Shown piece by piece: positions 7,533 to 13,842 of a DNA stretch of 13,842 bases (position 1 is its first letter; every line of letters begins with the position of its first letter). The position numbers and the translations under genes are program-made. This DNA is from JBBRFH01 sp038224615 (GTDB lineage: Bacteria > Planctomycetota > Phycisphaerae > Tepidisphaerales > Tepidisphaeraceae): NCBI GenBank assembly GCA_038224615.1, contig JBBRFH010000066.1:1-13842 (forward strand), given 5' to 3'. The notes beneath the pieces were generated by a model. That model ran no database searches and was not told the DNA's origin. It saw nothing but the letters and a program-made list of their open reading frames with translations.

Positions 7533-8730
7533 TGCGATCGCCACCGGATCGTCTCCGCCCGCCGACGCCGCGCCGCGGCGGTCGCGATCGCTCTATGCCC
7601 AGGCGATCCGCGAACTGCTCACGTACTGGAGCGCGCGCCTCGGGCTGGCGTGGATTTTCCTCGTCGTGACTGCGGGCGTCTTTTCGCCGTTCATTGCCAG
7701 CAGCCATCCGATCGTGTGGAACTACAAAGGCCACTGGGAAAGCCCGATGCTCCACAACATCACGCAGGTCGACGTGGTGCTGGTGGTGCTTTATTTTGCC
7801 GTCATCGTACTCGCGCTGCTTCGTCATGTGTCGCTGCTGGTGCGGCTGGCGATCTACGTGGGCATCCTGTTCATGGTCATTCAGCTTGCGTACCTGCTCG
7901 TGCGGCCGCCGATGAACATCGACTACTCGCGGTACTGGCAGGCCGAGCACGCGGGTGATGCGCAGTCGGTCGTGCGGACGATCATCCCGTATTCGCCGAG
8001 CGATCGGATGCTCTACGCCACGGAGTTCACCCAGAACCTCCGGCCATCGCGGCAGTTTCTGCTCGGCACGACTGAGAACGGCGAAGACGTGCTCAGCCGC
8101 ATGTTGCACGCGTGCCGCATCGCTTCTGCGATCGGGTTCATCTCGACGGGCATCAGCCTCGTCATCGGGGTGATCGTCGGCGCGTTCATGGGCTACTTCG
8201 CCGGCTGGCTCGATCTGATCGGCATGCGGCTGATCGAGATGTTTGAAGCCATTCCGACGCTGATCCTGCTGATCACCCTGGTCGCGATCTACGGCCGCAG
8301 TCTGTACATGATCATGATCATCATCGGCCTGACCGGCTGGACCGGAAAGGCCCGGTTCGTCCGCGCCGAGTTCCTCCGGCTGCGCAACCAGGATTTCGTC
8401 TACGCGGCGCAGGCGTTGGGATTGCCGCTGTGGTCGGTGCTGTTTCGTCACATGCTCCCGAACGGTCTGACGCCACTGTTGATCAGCGTCAGCTTCGGCG
8501 TTGCGTCGGCGATCTTGTCCGAATCGACCCTCAGCTTCCTCGGCCTTGGCCCGGTCGATTCGCCTAGCTGGGGCCAGATGCTCGACCAGGCGCGCGGCGT
8601 CGGCACCAGTTTCCACTGGTGGATGGCCGTTTTCCCGGGCGTGGCGATCTTCATGACCGTCTTCGCCTACAACATGGTCGGCGAAGCCCTGCGTGACGCG
8701 CTGGATCCCAAACTGCTGAAGCGAGAGTAA
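7525..8730 (+). CDS. ABC transporter permease, DppC/YejE-like, with two extra predicted membrane helices
   Basis: This 401-residue permease is about 100 residues longer than a usual DppC/OppC. After a polar Pro/Arg-rich N-terminus comes a first membrane helix (about 39-58). Two further hydrophobic stretches (about 82-99 and 108-126) are then interposed before the DppC signature LGTTENGEDVLSRML at 180-194 and the conserved five-helix core. Predicted topology is thus eight helices instead of six. The coupling loop at about 290-312 (FVYAAQALGLP) retains Gly299, and LSFLGLG plus GEALRDALDPKLL mark the C-terminus. The ATG at 7525 sits inside the end of the preceding permease (8-base overlap), with GGTGA at 7517-7521 as a weak ribosome site. 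It should form a heterodimer with the preceding YejB-like permease and needs the downstream ATPases. Confidence 0.87.
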   Translation: MTDAIATGSSPPADAAPRRSRSLYAQAIRELLTYWSARLGLAWIFLVVTAGVFSPFIASSHPIVWNYKGHWESPMLHNITQVDVVLVVLYFAVIVLALLRHVSLLVRLAIYVGILFMVIQLAYLLVRPPMNIDYSRYWQAEHAGDAQSVVRTIIPYSPSDRMLYATEFTQNLRPSRQFLLGTTENGEDVLSRMLHACRIASAIGFISTGISLVIGVIVGAFMGYFAGWLDLIGMRLIEMFEAIPTLILLITLVAIYGRSLYMIMIIIGLTGWTGKARFVRAEFLRLRNQDFVYAAQALGLPLWSVLFRHMLPNGLTPLLISVSFGVASAILSESTLSFLGLGPVDSPSWGQMLDQARGVGTSFHWWMAVFPGVAIFMTVFAYNMVGEALRDALDPKLLKRE

Positions 8731-8736
8731 CCACTC

Positions 8737-9792
8737 ATGGCCGAACAGCCGCTGCTGGAAATTGATCGTCTCACCATCGCCTTTGAAACGGCGCGCGGCG
8801 AGATCCGCGCTGTCAATGAATCCAGCTTCGCCATCTACCCGGGGCAGACGGTCGCGCTGGTCGGCGAGAGCGGGTGCGGCAAGTCGGTGACGGCGATGAG
8901 CATCCTTCGCCTGCTCCCGACGCCGCCGGCAAAATACGTCGGCGGGCGGGTGCTGTTCAACGGGCGCGATCTGCTCAAAGCCAGCGAGCCCGAGATGCGC
9001 AGCGTCCGTGGACGGGAGATCGCGATGATCTTCCAGGAGCCGATGACCTCGCTCAACCCGGTCTATTCGATCGGCGATCAAATCATGGAAGCCGTGCGCC
9101 TGCATCAGCACGTTAATGCCCGCGCGGCGCGGCTGATCGCGGAGAACGCGATGAGCGACGTCGGCATCAACGACCCCTCGCGACGCCTCGACGAATACCC
9201 CCACCAGATGTCCGGCGGCATGCGGCAGCGGGTGATGATCGCGATGGCGCTGGCGTGCAAACCCAGACTGCTGATCGCCGATGAGCCGACGACGGCGCTC
9301 GACGTCACCATCCAGGCGCAGATCCTCGAACTGCTGCGCCGCCTTCAACAGGAGACCGGCATGGCGATTCTGCTGATCACGCACGACCTCGGCGTCGTCG
9401 CCGAGCAGGCGGACGTCGTCAACGTGATGTACGCCAGCCGCATCGTCGAGTCGGCCAAGGTCGAAGATCTGTTCGATCGCCCGCAGCATCCGTACACGCT
9501 CGGCCTGCTGCACAGCGTGCCGAAGCTGGGGCACCACTCGGAGCGGCTCGCGACCATTCCCGGCGTCGTGCCCAGCCCGGCGTACTTCCCGCAGGGATGT
9601 AAGTTTCACCCGCGTTGCGCGAGCATGCACGGCGACACGACCTGCGCGATGATTGAGCCGACCCTGAAGCAAGTCCTGCCCGACCACTGGGCCGCCTGTC
9701 ATCACACGCCGGGTTTTGAACAGGCCCCGATCACGCTCGCGCGACTCGCATACAAACGGCCGGCGCAGTCGATCGCGGAGGTGGGGCAATGA
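8737..9792 (+). CDS. oppD: Peptide ABC transporter ATP-binding protein, OppD/DppD-like
   Basis: This 351-residue cytoplasmic ATPase energises peptide import. All nucleotide-binding motifs are intact: Walker A GESGCGKS at 43-50, Q-loop Gln100 in FQEPMTSLNP, signature SGGMRQR at 159-165, Walker B LLIADE at 178-183 with catalytic Glu183, and H-loop His216. The C-terminal oligopeptide-transporter domain has four cysteines at 288, 294, 303 and 321. In the related M. tuberculosis OppD such a motif binds a 4Fe-4S cluster, so one is plausible here. SGGMRQR rather than SGGQRQR favours the OppD/DppD type. It starts 6 bases after the second permease pair and overlaps oppF by ATGA. As only two ATPase genes lie in the operon, it probably serves both permease sets. 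The DppD name would be equally defensible. Confidence 0.92.
   Translation: MAEQPLLEIDRLTIAFETARGEIRAVNESSFAIYPGQTVALVGESGCGKSVTAMSILRLLPTPPAKYVGGRVLFNGRDLLKASEPEMRSVRGREIAMIFQEPMTSLNPVYSIGDQIMEAVRLHQHVNARAARLIAENAMSDVGINDPSRRLDEYPHQMSGGMRQRVMIAMALACKPRLLIADEPTTALDVTIQAQILELLRRLQQETGMAILLITHDLGVVAEQADVVNVMYASRIVESAKVEDLFDRPQHPYTLGLLHSVPKLGHHSERLATIPGVVPSPAYFPQGCKFHPRCASMHGDTTCAMIEPTLKQVLPDHWAACHHTPGFEQAPITLARLAYKRPAQSIAEVGQ
9777..9782 (+). promoter_or_regulatory. Strong Shine-Dalgarno site of oppF
   Basis: GGAGGT lies six bases before the oppF ATG at 9789, inside the last codons of oppD. It is the best match to the consensus ribosome site among the operon starts and fixes the ATGA overlap start. 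It would help keep OppF made in step with OppD. Confidence 0.6.
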
Positions 9793-10919
9793 GCGATCCG
9801 ACCAACACCCCGAACTACGAAGCGCCGCAGAGCGATACTTCCGTCAAAGCACCGGCCGACGCGCCGTTGCTGCGGGTGGATAATCTCCGGACCTACTTCC
9901 CGATTCGCAAGGGTGTGCTCTCGCGCACGGTCGGTCAGGTAAAGGCGGTCGACGGCGTCAGCTTTACCATCAGGCAAGGTCGCACGCTGGGGCTTGTCGG
10001 TGAGAGCGGTTGCGGCAAGACGACGGTCGGCCGATCGATCCTGCGGCTCATCCCCCACACCAACGGCGAGGTGATCTACAAAGGCCACGACTTCTTCGCA
10101 TACCACGGCCGCGAGCTGCGCAAGCTCCGCCGGCACATGCAGATCATCTTTCAAGACCCAGTCAGCAGCCTCAATCCGCGCATGACCGTCGGCAACATCA
10201 TCGGCGAGCCGATCCAGGTTCACGGCATCGCGCGCGGGGCCGAACGCGACGACATGGTGATCAGCCTTCTTCAGCGTGTCGGCCTGCAGCCGGAGCACGC
10301 GCAACGCTACCCGCACGAATTCTCCGGCGGCCAGCGGCAGCGCATCGGCATCGCCCGGGCGCTGGCGCTCTCGCCGGAGATGATCGTCTGCGACGAGCCT
10401 GTCAGCGCGCTGGATGTATCGATCCAGAGCCAGATCCTCAACCTGCTGAACGATCTGCAACAGGAACGCGGCATGGCGTACCTGTTCATCGCGCACAATC
10501 TCGCGGTGGTCGAACATTTCTCCGACGAAGTGGCGGTGATGTACCTCGGCCGGATCGTCGAACGCGCGCCCGCGGAGGAGCTTTACCGCAACCCGAAGCA
10601 CCCCTACACGCTCGCACTACTCAGCGCCATTCCCGAGCCTGACCCACGCCCGAAGCGCAAGCGCATCGTCCTCTCGGGTGAAGTCCCATCGCCTGCCAAC
10701 CCGCCGACCGGGTGTCACTTCCACCCGCGCTGCCCGCGCGCCCGTCAGCTTGCCGCGCAGAGCGACGCGCGCGACACGGTGGAGATCACCAGCGGCGGAA
10801 CCCGCCTGCGGGTGATGCAAAAATGCGTGTACGAATCCCCGCCGCTTGAGTCAGTCCCCGCCGCCGCCGATCACACCGCCGCCTGCTGGTTCGCCACGGA
10901 GCAGCAGGAGATTCGGTAG
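9789..10919 (+). CDS. oppF: Peptide ABC transporter ATP-binding protein, OppF/DppF-like
   Basis: This 376-residue second ATPase should pair with OppD. About 25 polar, Pro/Ala-rich residues precede the domain, and a TYFPIRKGVLSRTVG segment typical of OppF/DppF follows. Motifs are Walker A GESGCGKT at 71-78, Q-loop Gln122 in FQDPVSSLNP, signature SGGQRQR at 179-185, Walker B MIVCDE at 198-203, and H-loop His236. His236 is followed by Asn where most homologues have Asp. The C-terminal domain carries cysteines at 309, 315, 346 and 366. This is the same order as in OppD, but with 31 residues between the second and third instead of 9, so any metal-cluster loop is enlarged. It is the last gene of the operon: the next gene is on the opposite strand. 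The ATG overlaps the oppD stop and has a strong ribosome site. Confidence 0.92.
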   Translation: MSDPTNTPNYEAPQSDTSVKAPADAPLLRVDNLRTYFPIRKGVLSRTVGQVKAVDGVSFTIRQGRTLGLVGESGCGKTTVGRSILRLIPHTNGEVIYKGHDFFAYHGRELRKLRRHMQIIFQDPVSSLNPRMTVGNIIGEPIQVHGIARGAERDDMVISLLQRVGLQPEHAQRYPHEFSGGQRQRIGIARALALSPEMIVCDEPVSALDVSIQSQILNLLNDLQQERGMAYLFIAHNLAVVEHFSDEVAVMYLGRIVERAPAEELYRNPKHPYTLALLSAIPEPDPRPKRKRIVLSGEVPSPANPPTGCHFHPRCPRARQLAAQSDARDTVEITSGGTRLRVMQKCVYESPPLESVPAAADHTAACWFATEQQEIR

Positions 10920-11065
10920 AAGCCAGGCGGGCTGTCAGCACGCCTGCCGAAGCTGTCCGGCGTCGCAGCGCTGCTCCCGCATCCCGCCCGCTGCGAACCT
11001 CGCGTGATCCGTCGACGCATTAACGAATACGACCTGCTCAAGCGGCAGATGGAAGTGCAAAAAGT

Positions 11066-11107
11066 TTGGAAAAACAGAGGCGAAATGCTTAAACGACTGG
11101 CATTCGC
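11066..11107 (-). terminator. Probable intrinsic terminator of the metallophosphoesterase gene
   Basis: Read on the minus strand, GCGAATGC (11107-11100) pairs with GCATTTCGC (11088-11080) with one bulged T across an 11-base loop. CTCTG and a run of five T (11074-11070) follow, and another T run lies a little beyond. It starts 20 bases after the metallophosphoesterase stop codon, in the gap between convergent genes. The T run is five bases away from the stem, which is looser than ideal. Confidence 0.45.
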
Positions 11108-11126
11108 GGATGTCCCGTTTGCGTTT

Positions 11127-12008
11127 CTAGTCGTCGTCGGCTTCTGCACCGAGCGAGATGATCGGCACGGCGCGCTGCTGCAGGGTCTCGACGGTGTATT
11201 CGACGTCGGTGCGGAGGGGCAGCATGATGCCGTGATTGTGGGAGGAGTCGATGATCAGCATCTGGGTGCCGACCTGGGCCCAGCCCAGTTCCTGGGGCTG
11301 GTGGCCGGTGACGAGGAGCTTGGCCGCGATTTTTTCCGCGAACGCCTGCACGCCGGCGCTCGTGTATTTGCGGCCCCAGATTAGTTGGTACACCGGGCCG
11401 ACGCGTTTTTTGTAGTCGTCGGCGGTCAATGCGGCGCGGGTGAAGACGCTGTAGTCGAAGGTCGCCACCTGATCGTCGGCGGGGATGCTGTGGCTGAACC
11501 ACAGTCCGCTCGGGCAGCGGATCGCCAGCGGGAGCGAGAGCAGAAACTCGGTGATCACCACCTGCATGTTGATGTCGTGCCCCGGGAAATCGCGCGCTAT
11601 ACCCGCGTTGAACGCCTCGCAGACGCCCAGGCCCGCCTTGATGATGCCTTCGCCGTGGATCTGCGCCAGGTCGTGATTGGCGAAAAGGAAGTGGACCTGC
11701 TCGGGGAAATCGCACTTCAGCTCCGCGGCCTCGTAGAGCATGCGCCAGGAGTCCTCGGCGCCGTTGGCGTCGAAGTGATCGCCGTGGATCAGCTCATGAA
11801 GGATGAGATGCCGCTGCGGGTTGGCGCCGAGGTCGGCGCTGGCGACGAGTTTCTTGAAGTTCGTGCGATGGTCGTGGAGATCGCCGGTCATCCACACTTC
11901 GTGATCGGCAGGCAATTCAATGATCTGCGCGGTCCGATAACGGTCCAGCGCGTTTTCTTCTTTGGCCGCGTCGAAGGTCTCGAGCACTTGGTCTGCGGAC
12001 TGGTCCAT
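11127..12008 (-). CDS. Calcineurin-like metallophosphoesterase with divergent metal-site motifs
   Basis: The protein is 293 residues from the ATG at 12008; a TTG at 12047 would add 13 residues (MTPARINPTLPSR) and cannot be excluded. The metallophosphoesterase pattern is recognisable in order: G42-D-L-H45 (motif I, GDxH), LHELIHGD at 70-77 where the family usually has GDxxDRG, F-A-N111-H112-D (motif III, usually GNHD/E), H173 in WFSHSIP, and G235-H236 in VTGHQP. The likely activity is di-metal phosphoester hydrolysis, but the substrate is not predictable. There is no signal peptide or membrane segment, so it is probably cytoplasmic. From memory, proteins with a HEL(I/V)HG segment in place of motif II recur in planctomycetes. 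It converges on oppF and diverges from the methyltransferase gene, so it is probably a single-gene transcript unrelated to transport. No Shine-Dalgarno site is evident. Confidence 0.82.
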   Translation of the reverse strand: MDQSADQVLETFDAAKEENALDRYRTAQIIELPADHEVWMTGDLHDHRTNFKKLVASADLGANPQRHLILHELIHGDHFDANGAEDSWRMLYEAAELKCDFPEQVHFLFANHDLAQIHGEGIIKAGLGVCEAFNAGIARDFPGHDINMQVVITEFLLSLPLAIRCPSGLWFSHSIPADDQVATFDYSVFTRAALTADDYKKRVGPVYQLIWGRKYTSAGVQAFAEKIAAKLLVTGHQPQELGWAQVGTQMLIIDSSHNHGIMLPLRTDVEYTVETLQQRAVPIISLGAEADDD

Positions 12009-12052
12009 GCGACTGGGCAGTGTCGGGTTAATGCGTGCAGGCGTCAATCAAC

Positions 12053-12078
12053 TTGACCTTGCTCGGTCTCTGTATCAT
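12053..12078 (+). promoter_or_regulatory. Weak candidate promoter for the sugar-methyltransferase operon
   Basis: TTGACC at 12053-12058 and TATCAT at 12073-12078 resemble -35 and -10 hexamers, and they lie in the divergent gap upstream of the methyltransferase. Their spacing is only 14 bases, shorter than the usual 16-18, so the pairing is doubtful. The rest of the gap up to 12212 shows no other clear signal. Confidence 0.22.
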
Positions 12079-12212
12079 TTTGGCGGCGCGTGCGCTCGCA
12101 CGAATCGTTCTCAGGGTGGGCAGGGCGTTCGATGTGTCCGACCGGCGAAGCTTCGATGATCGTGACCGATAACCGCTGCGCGGCCTTCTCAGGTGGCGGC
12201 CTGATTTGACCG

Positions 12213-13487
12213 ATGGAAAAGCTAATGTCTCACGCCCTCGCAACTTCTGCGCAATCTCCGGTGTGCCGGTTCTGTGGCACGCCGCTCAAGCATACGTTCG
12301 TTGACCTCGGGACCAGCCCGCTTTGCCAGCGGCATGTGACGCCTGAGCTGTTCAATCACGCGGAGAGCGTCTACCCGCTGCACGTCTACGTTTGCGGCGA
12401 GTGCAAGCTCGTGCAGTTGCCGCAGTATGTGGCCCGCGAGGAGATCTTCGACGGCGACTACGCGTACTTCAGCTCGTTCAGCCAGACCATGCTCGACCAC
12501 GCGAAGGCATACGTCGAAAAGGTGTCGAGCCGCTTCGGGCTTAATGCCGGGAGCCGGGTGGTCGAACTGGCGAGCAACGACGGCTACCTGCTGCAATATT
12601 TCGTTCAGCGCGGCGTGCCGTGCCTGGGGATCGAGCCAACGGCAAACACCGCTGCCGCCGCGGAGAAGAAGGGCGTCAAGTCGCTTGTTAAGTTCTTCGG
12701 CAAGGAGACGGCGACGCAAGTGCGGCGCGACTTCGGAAGCGTTGATCTGCTGCTCGGCAACAACGTGCTGGCCCATGTGCCGGACATCAACGACTTCGTC
12801 GGCGGGCAGAAGATCCTGCTCGGCGAACGCGGCGTGGTTACCATGGAGTTCCCCGTCCTGTCCAAGCTGATCGAGAACAACTACTTCGACACCGTCTACC
12901 ACGAGCACTTCAGCTACCTGTCGTTCACGACGGTCGAGAAGATCTTCGCCGCCCACGGCCTGGTGCTGTTCAACGTCGAAGACATTGAAACGCATGGCGG
13001 CTCCATCCGCATCTACGCCCGGCACGCCGAAGACACCAGCAAGCCGATTTCCGAGAACGTCGCCGTCGTCAAGAAGCGTGAAGAGGAGGCCGGCCATTAC
13101 GACATGGCTTACTACGAAAATTTCGGCGAAAAGGTGCGCGAGACGAAGCGGCAGATCCTGTCGTTCCTGATCGACGCCAAGCGGCAGGGCAAGCGCGTGG
13201 CCGCCTACGGGGCGCCCGGCAAGGGCAACACGCTGCTCAACTACTGCGGCATCCGCGCCGATTTCATCGACTACACCGTCGATCGCAGTCCGCACAAGCA
13301 GAAAAACTTTCTCCCCGGCACGCGCATCCCGATTCTGCCCCCGAGCGAGATCGACAAGACCAAGCCCGACTACTTGTTCATCCTCGTCTGGAATCTAAAG
13401 GACGAGGTGATGAAGCAGATGGCGCATATCAGGCAATGGGGCGGGAAGTTCGTCGTGCCCCTGCCGCAGGTTGAAGTGTTTGAGTGA
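12213..13487 (+). CDS. Sugar C-methyltransferase, TylC3/NovU/TcaB9-like (class I SAM-dependent)
   Basis: This 424-residue protein has the three-part build of deoxysugar C-methyltransferases, which use S-adenosylmethionine to methylate a carbon of a nucleotide-linked keto-sugar. The N-terminal zinc domain has cysteines 18 and 21, then 61 and 64 (VCGECKLVQL). The central Rossmann domain carries the SAM loop VELASNDGY at 117-125. YHEHFSYLSF at 229-238 holds the Tyr and His that correspond, by recall, to catalytic residues in TcaB9, and Tyr83/Tyr85 lie near its other active-site Tyr. The C-terminal Methyltransf_14 domain has YGAPGKGN at 332-339. An ATG at 12225 is an alternative start with GGAAAAG just upstream and would remove four residues. 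It is followed 40 bases later by an epimerase gene, which suggests modified-sugar synthesis for a surface glycan. The exact sugar cannot be told. Confidence 0.87.
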   Translation: MEKLMSHALATSAQSPVCRFCGTPLKHTFVDLGTSPLCQRHVTPELFNHAESVYPLHVYVCGECKLVQLPQYVAREEIFDGDYAYFSSFSQTMLDHAKAYVEKVSSRFGLNAGSRVVELASNDGYLLQYFVQRGVPCLGIEPTANTAAAAEKKGVKSLVKFFGKETATQVRRDFGSVDLLLGNNVLAHVPDINDFVGGQKILLGERGVVTMEFPVLSKLIENNYFDTVYHEHFSYLSFTTVEKIFAAHGLVLFNVEDIETHGGSIRIYARHAEDTSKPISENVAVVKKREEEAGHYDMAYYENFGEKVRETKRQILSFLIDAKRQGKRVAAYGAPGKGNTLLNYCGIRADFIDYTVDRSPHKQKNFLPGTRIPILPPSEIDKTKPDYLFILVWNLKDEVMKQMAHIRQWGGKFVVPLPQVEVFE

Positions 13488-13506
13488 ATTGTGAATTCTG
13501 AATTGC
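13486..13506. repeat. Three tandem GAATT heptamers after the methyltransferase stop
   Basis: GAATTGT, GAATTCT and GAATTGC follow one another directly, the first overlapping the TGA stop. They lie in a short AT-rich gap (13488-13527) within otherwise GC-rich sequence. Function unknown; they may be a small heptamer repeat or simply an AT-rich spacer before the next start. Confidence 0.45.
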
Positions 13507-13527
13507 CGCTGCGAGTAATAAATAATT

Positions 13528-13842
13528 ATGACTACGATCACTGCGCAAGACATTGTGAACGAAGACTTAGCCGCTCTTGGCGAGACGCTTTCGAGCGAAC
13601 TGGCGAAAATGGCCGGCGGGCATGTGCTGCTCACCGGCGCTGCGGGTTTTCTCGGCTATTACCTGGTGCAGGCGCTGACGCATTTCAACACCACTGCCGG
13701 TCCGGGGCGGAAGATTGCCGTCACCGTGTTCGACAACCTCTCGCGCGGTCTGCCCGGTTGGCTTGAAGCGTTGATCAACAGCGGCGAAGTGAAGTTTGAA
13801 AAGTTCGATCTTCGCGAACCGTTGCCCAACCCGATGCCGACC
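13528..13842 (+). CDS. NAD-dependent epimerase/dehydratase (SDR family), 5' part
   Basis: From the ATG at 13528 the frame stays open to the last base, giving 105 residues of an unfinished protein. A Rossmann dinucleotide-binding start is clear: HVLLTGAAGFLGYYLV with G37-A-A-G40-F-L-G43, followed by VTVFDNLSRGLPGWL and FEKFDLRE. This is the pattern of extended SDR enzymes that epimerise or dehydrate nucleotide sugars. The catalytic YxxxK lies beyond the window. About 30 polar residues precede the first beta strand, longer than the few residues usual in GalE/RmlB-type enzymes. The next in-frame ATG is at 13609, three codons before the strand, and would give a normal-length N-terminus. The gene follows the C-methyltransferase by 40 bases and probably acts in the same sugar pathway. 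Confidence 0.85.
   Translation, partial: MTTITAQDIVNEDLAALGETLSSELAKMAGGHVLLTGAAGFLGYYLVQALTHFNTTAGPGRKIAVTVFDNLSRGLPGWLEALINSGEVKFEKFDLREPLPNPMPT

Noticed and set aside
6453..7544. A 363-codon minus-strand frame opposite the YejB-like permease
   Set aside because: It mirrors a permease with clear membrane helices and coupling loop, and its own product is polar and featureless.
7480..9789. A 769-codon open frame on the minus strand across two permease/ATPase genes
   Set aside because: It lies antisense to genes with intact family motifs, and its translation is Arg/His/Asp/Gln-rich low-complexity sequence, the usual artefact of GC-rich third positions.
10924..10946. Possible terminator after oppF: CAGGCG and CGCCTG around an 11-base loop
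   Set aside because: Only a 6-base stem with no U tract after it on the plus strand; common by chance in GC-rich DNA.
10947..11079. Small gene or RNA in the gap after oppF
   Set aside because: The only plus-strand frame, beginning at 11004, runs antisense through the phosphoesterase gene and has no domain; no RNA structure beyond the minus-strand terminator was seen.
12016..12047. Minus-strand promoter for the metallophosphoesterase (TTGACG, 17-base spacer, GACACT)
   Set aside because: The -10 hexamer matches the consensus at only three of six positions, and the TTGACG overlaps a possible TTG start codon, so it cannot be distinguished from chance.
11385..12056. A 223-codon plus-strand frame opposite the metallophosphoesterase
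   Set aside because: No recognisable motif, and it is antisense to a gene with ordered phosphoesterase motifs.

Overview
The window is GC-rich coding DNA with G or C at most third codon positions. Genes are tightly packed, most starts lack a strong Shine-Dalgarno sequence, and one gene junction carries a GC-rich inverted repeat. The metallophosphoesterase family and the dispersed-palindrome style of the repeat suggest a planctomycete, perhaps of the Phycisphaerae. That placement is inference from recollection of such genomes; no rRNA or other phylogenetic marker is present.

Layout. Positions 1-720 hold the 3' part of an unrecognised, mostly alpha-helical protein. From 802 to 10919 runs a same-strand transporter operon of eight genes. 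It begins with an oligopeptide-binding protein and two permeases that look like OppA, OppB and OppC. A second, different set follows: a very long binding protein with an N-terminal membrane anchor and coiled coil, a YejB-like permease and an elongated DppC/YejE-like permease. The operon ends with two separate ATPases, OppD-like and OppF-like. There are thus two binding proteins and four permeases but only one pair of ATPases. The simplest reading is that both permease pairs are driven by the same OppD/OppF heterodimer, so that one energy module serves two substrate ranges. Genes overlap at 3501, 7525 and 9789, which indicates translational coupling.

The oppA-oppB junction holds a 25-base imperfect inverted repeat that ends just before the oppB start. 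It could set the ratio of binding protein to permease.

After the operon, a metallophosphoesterase gene (minus strand, about 11127-12008) converges on oppF and ends in a plausible intrinsic terminator. Divergent from it, at 12213, begins a sugar-biosynthesis pair: a TylC3/TcaB9-type sugar C-methyltransferase, then an NAD-dependent epimerase/dehydratase that runs off the window. This is probably the start of a surface-polysaccharide or modified-sugar locus.

No RNA gene, CRISPR array, insertion sequence or phage gene was seen. I found no wholly new system. The least ordinary points are the two-set, one-ATPase-pair operon, the architecture of the second binding protein and second DppC-like permease, and the junction repeat.
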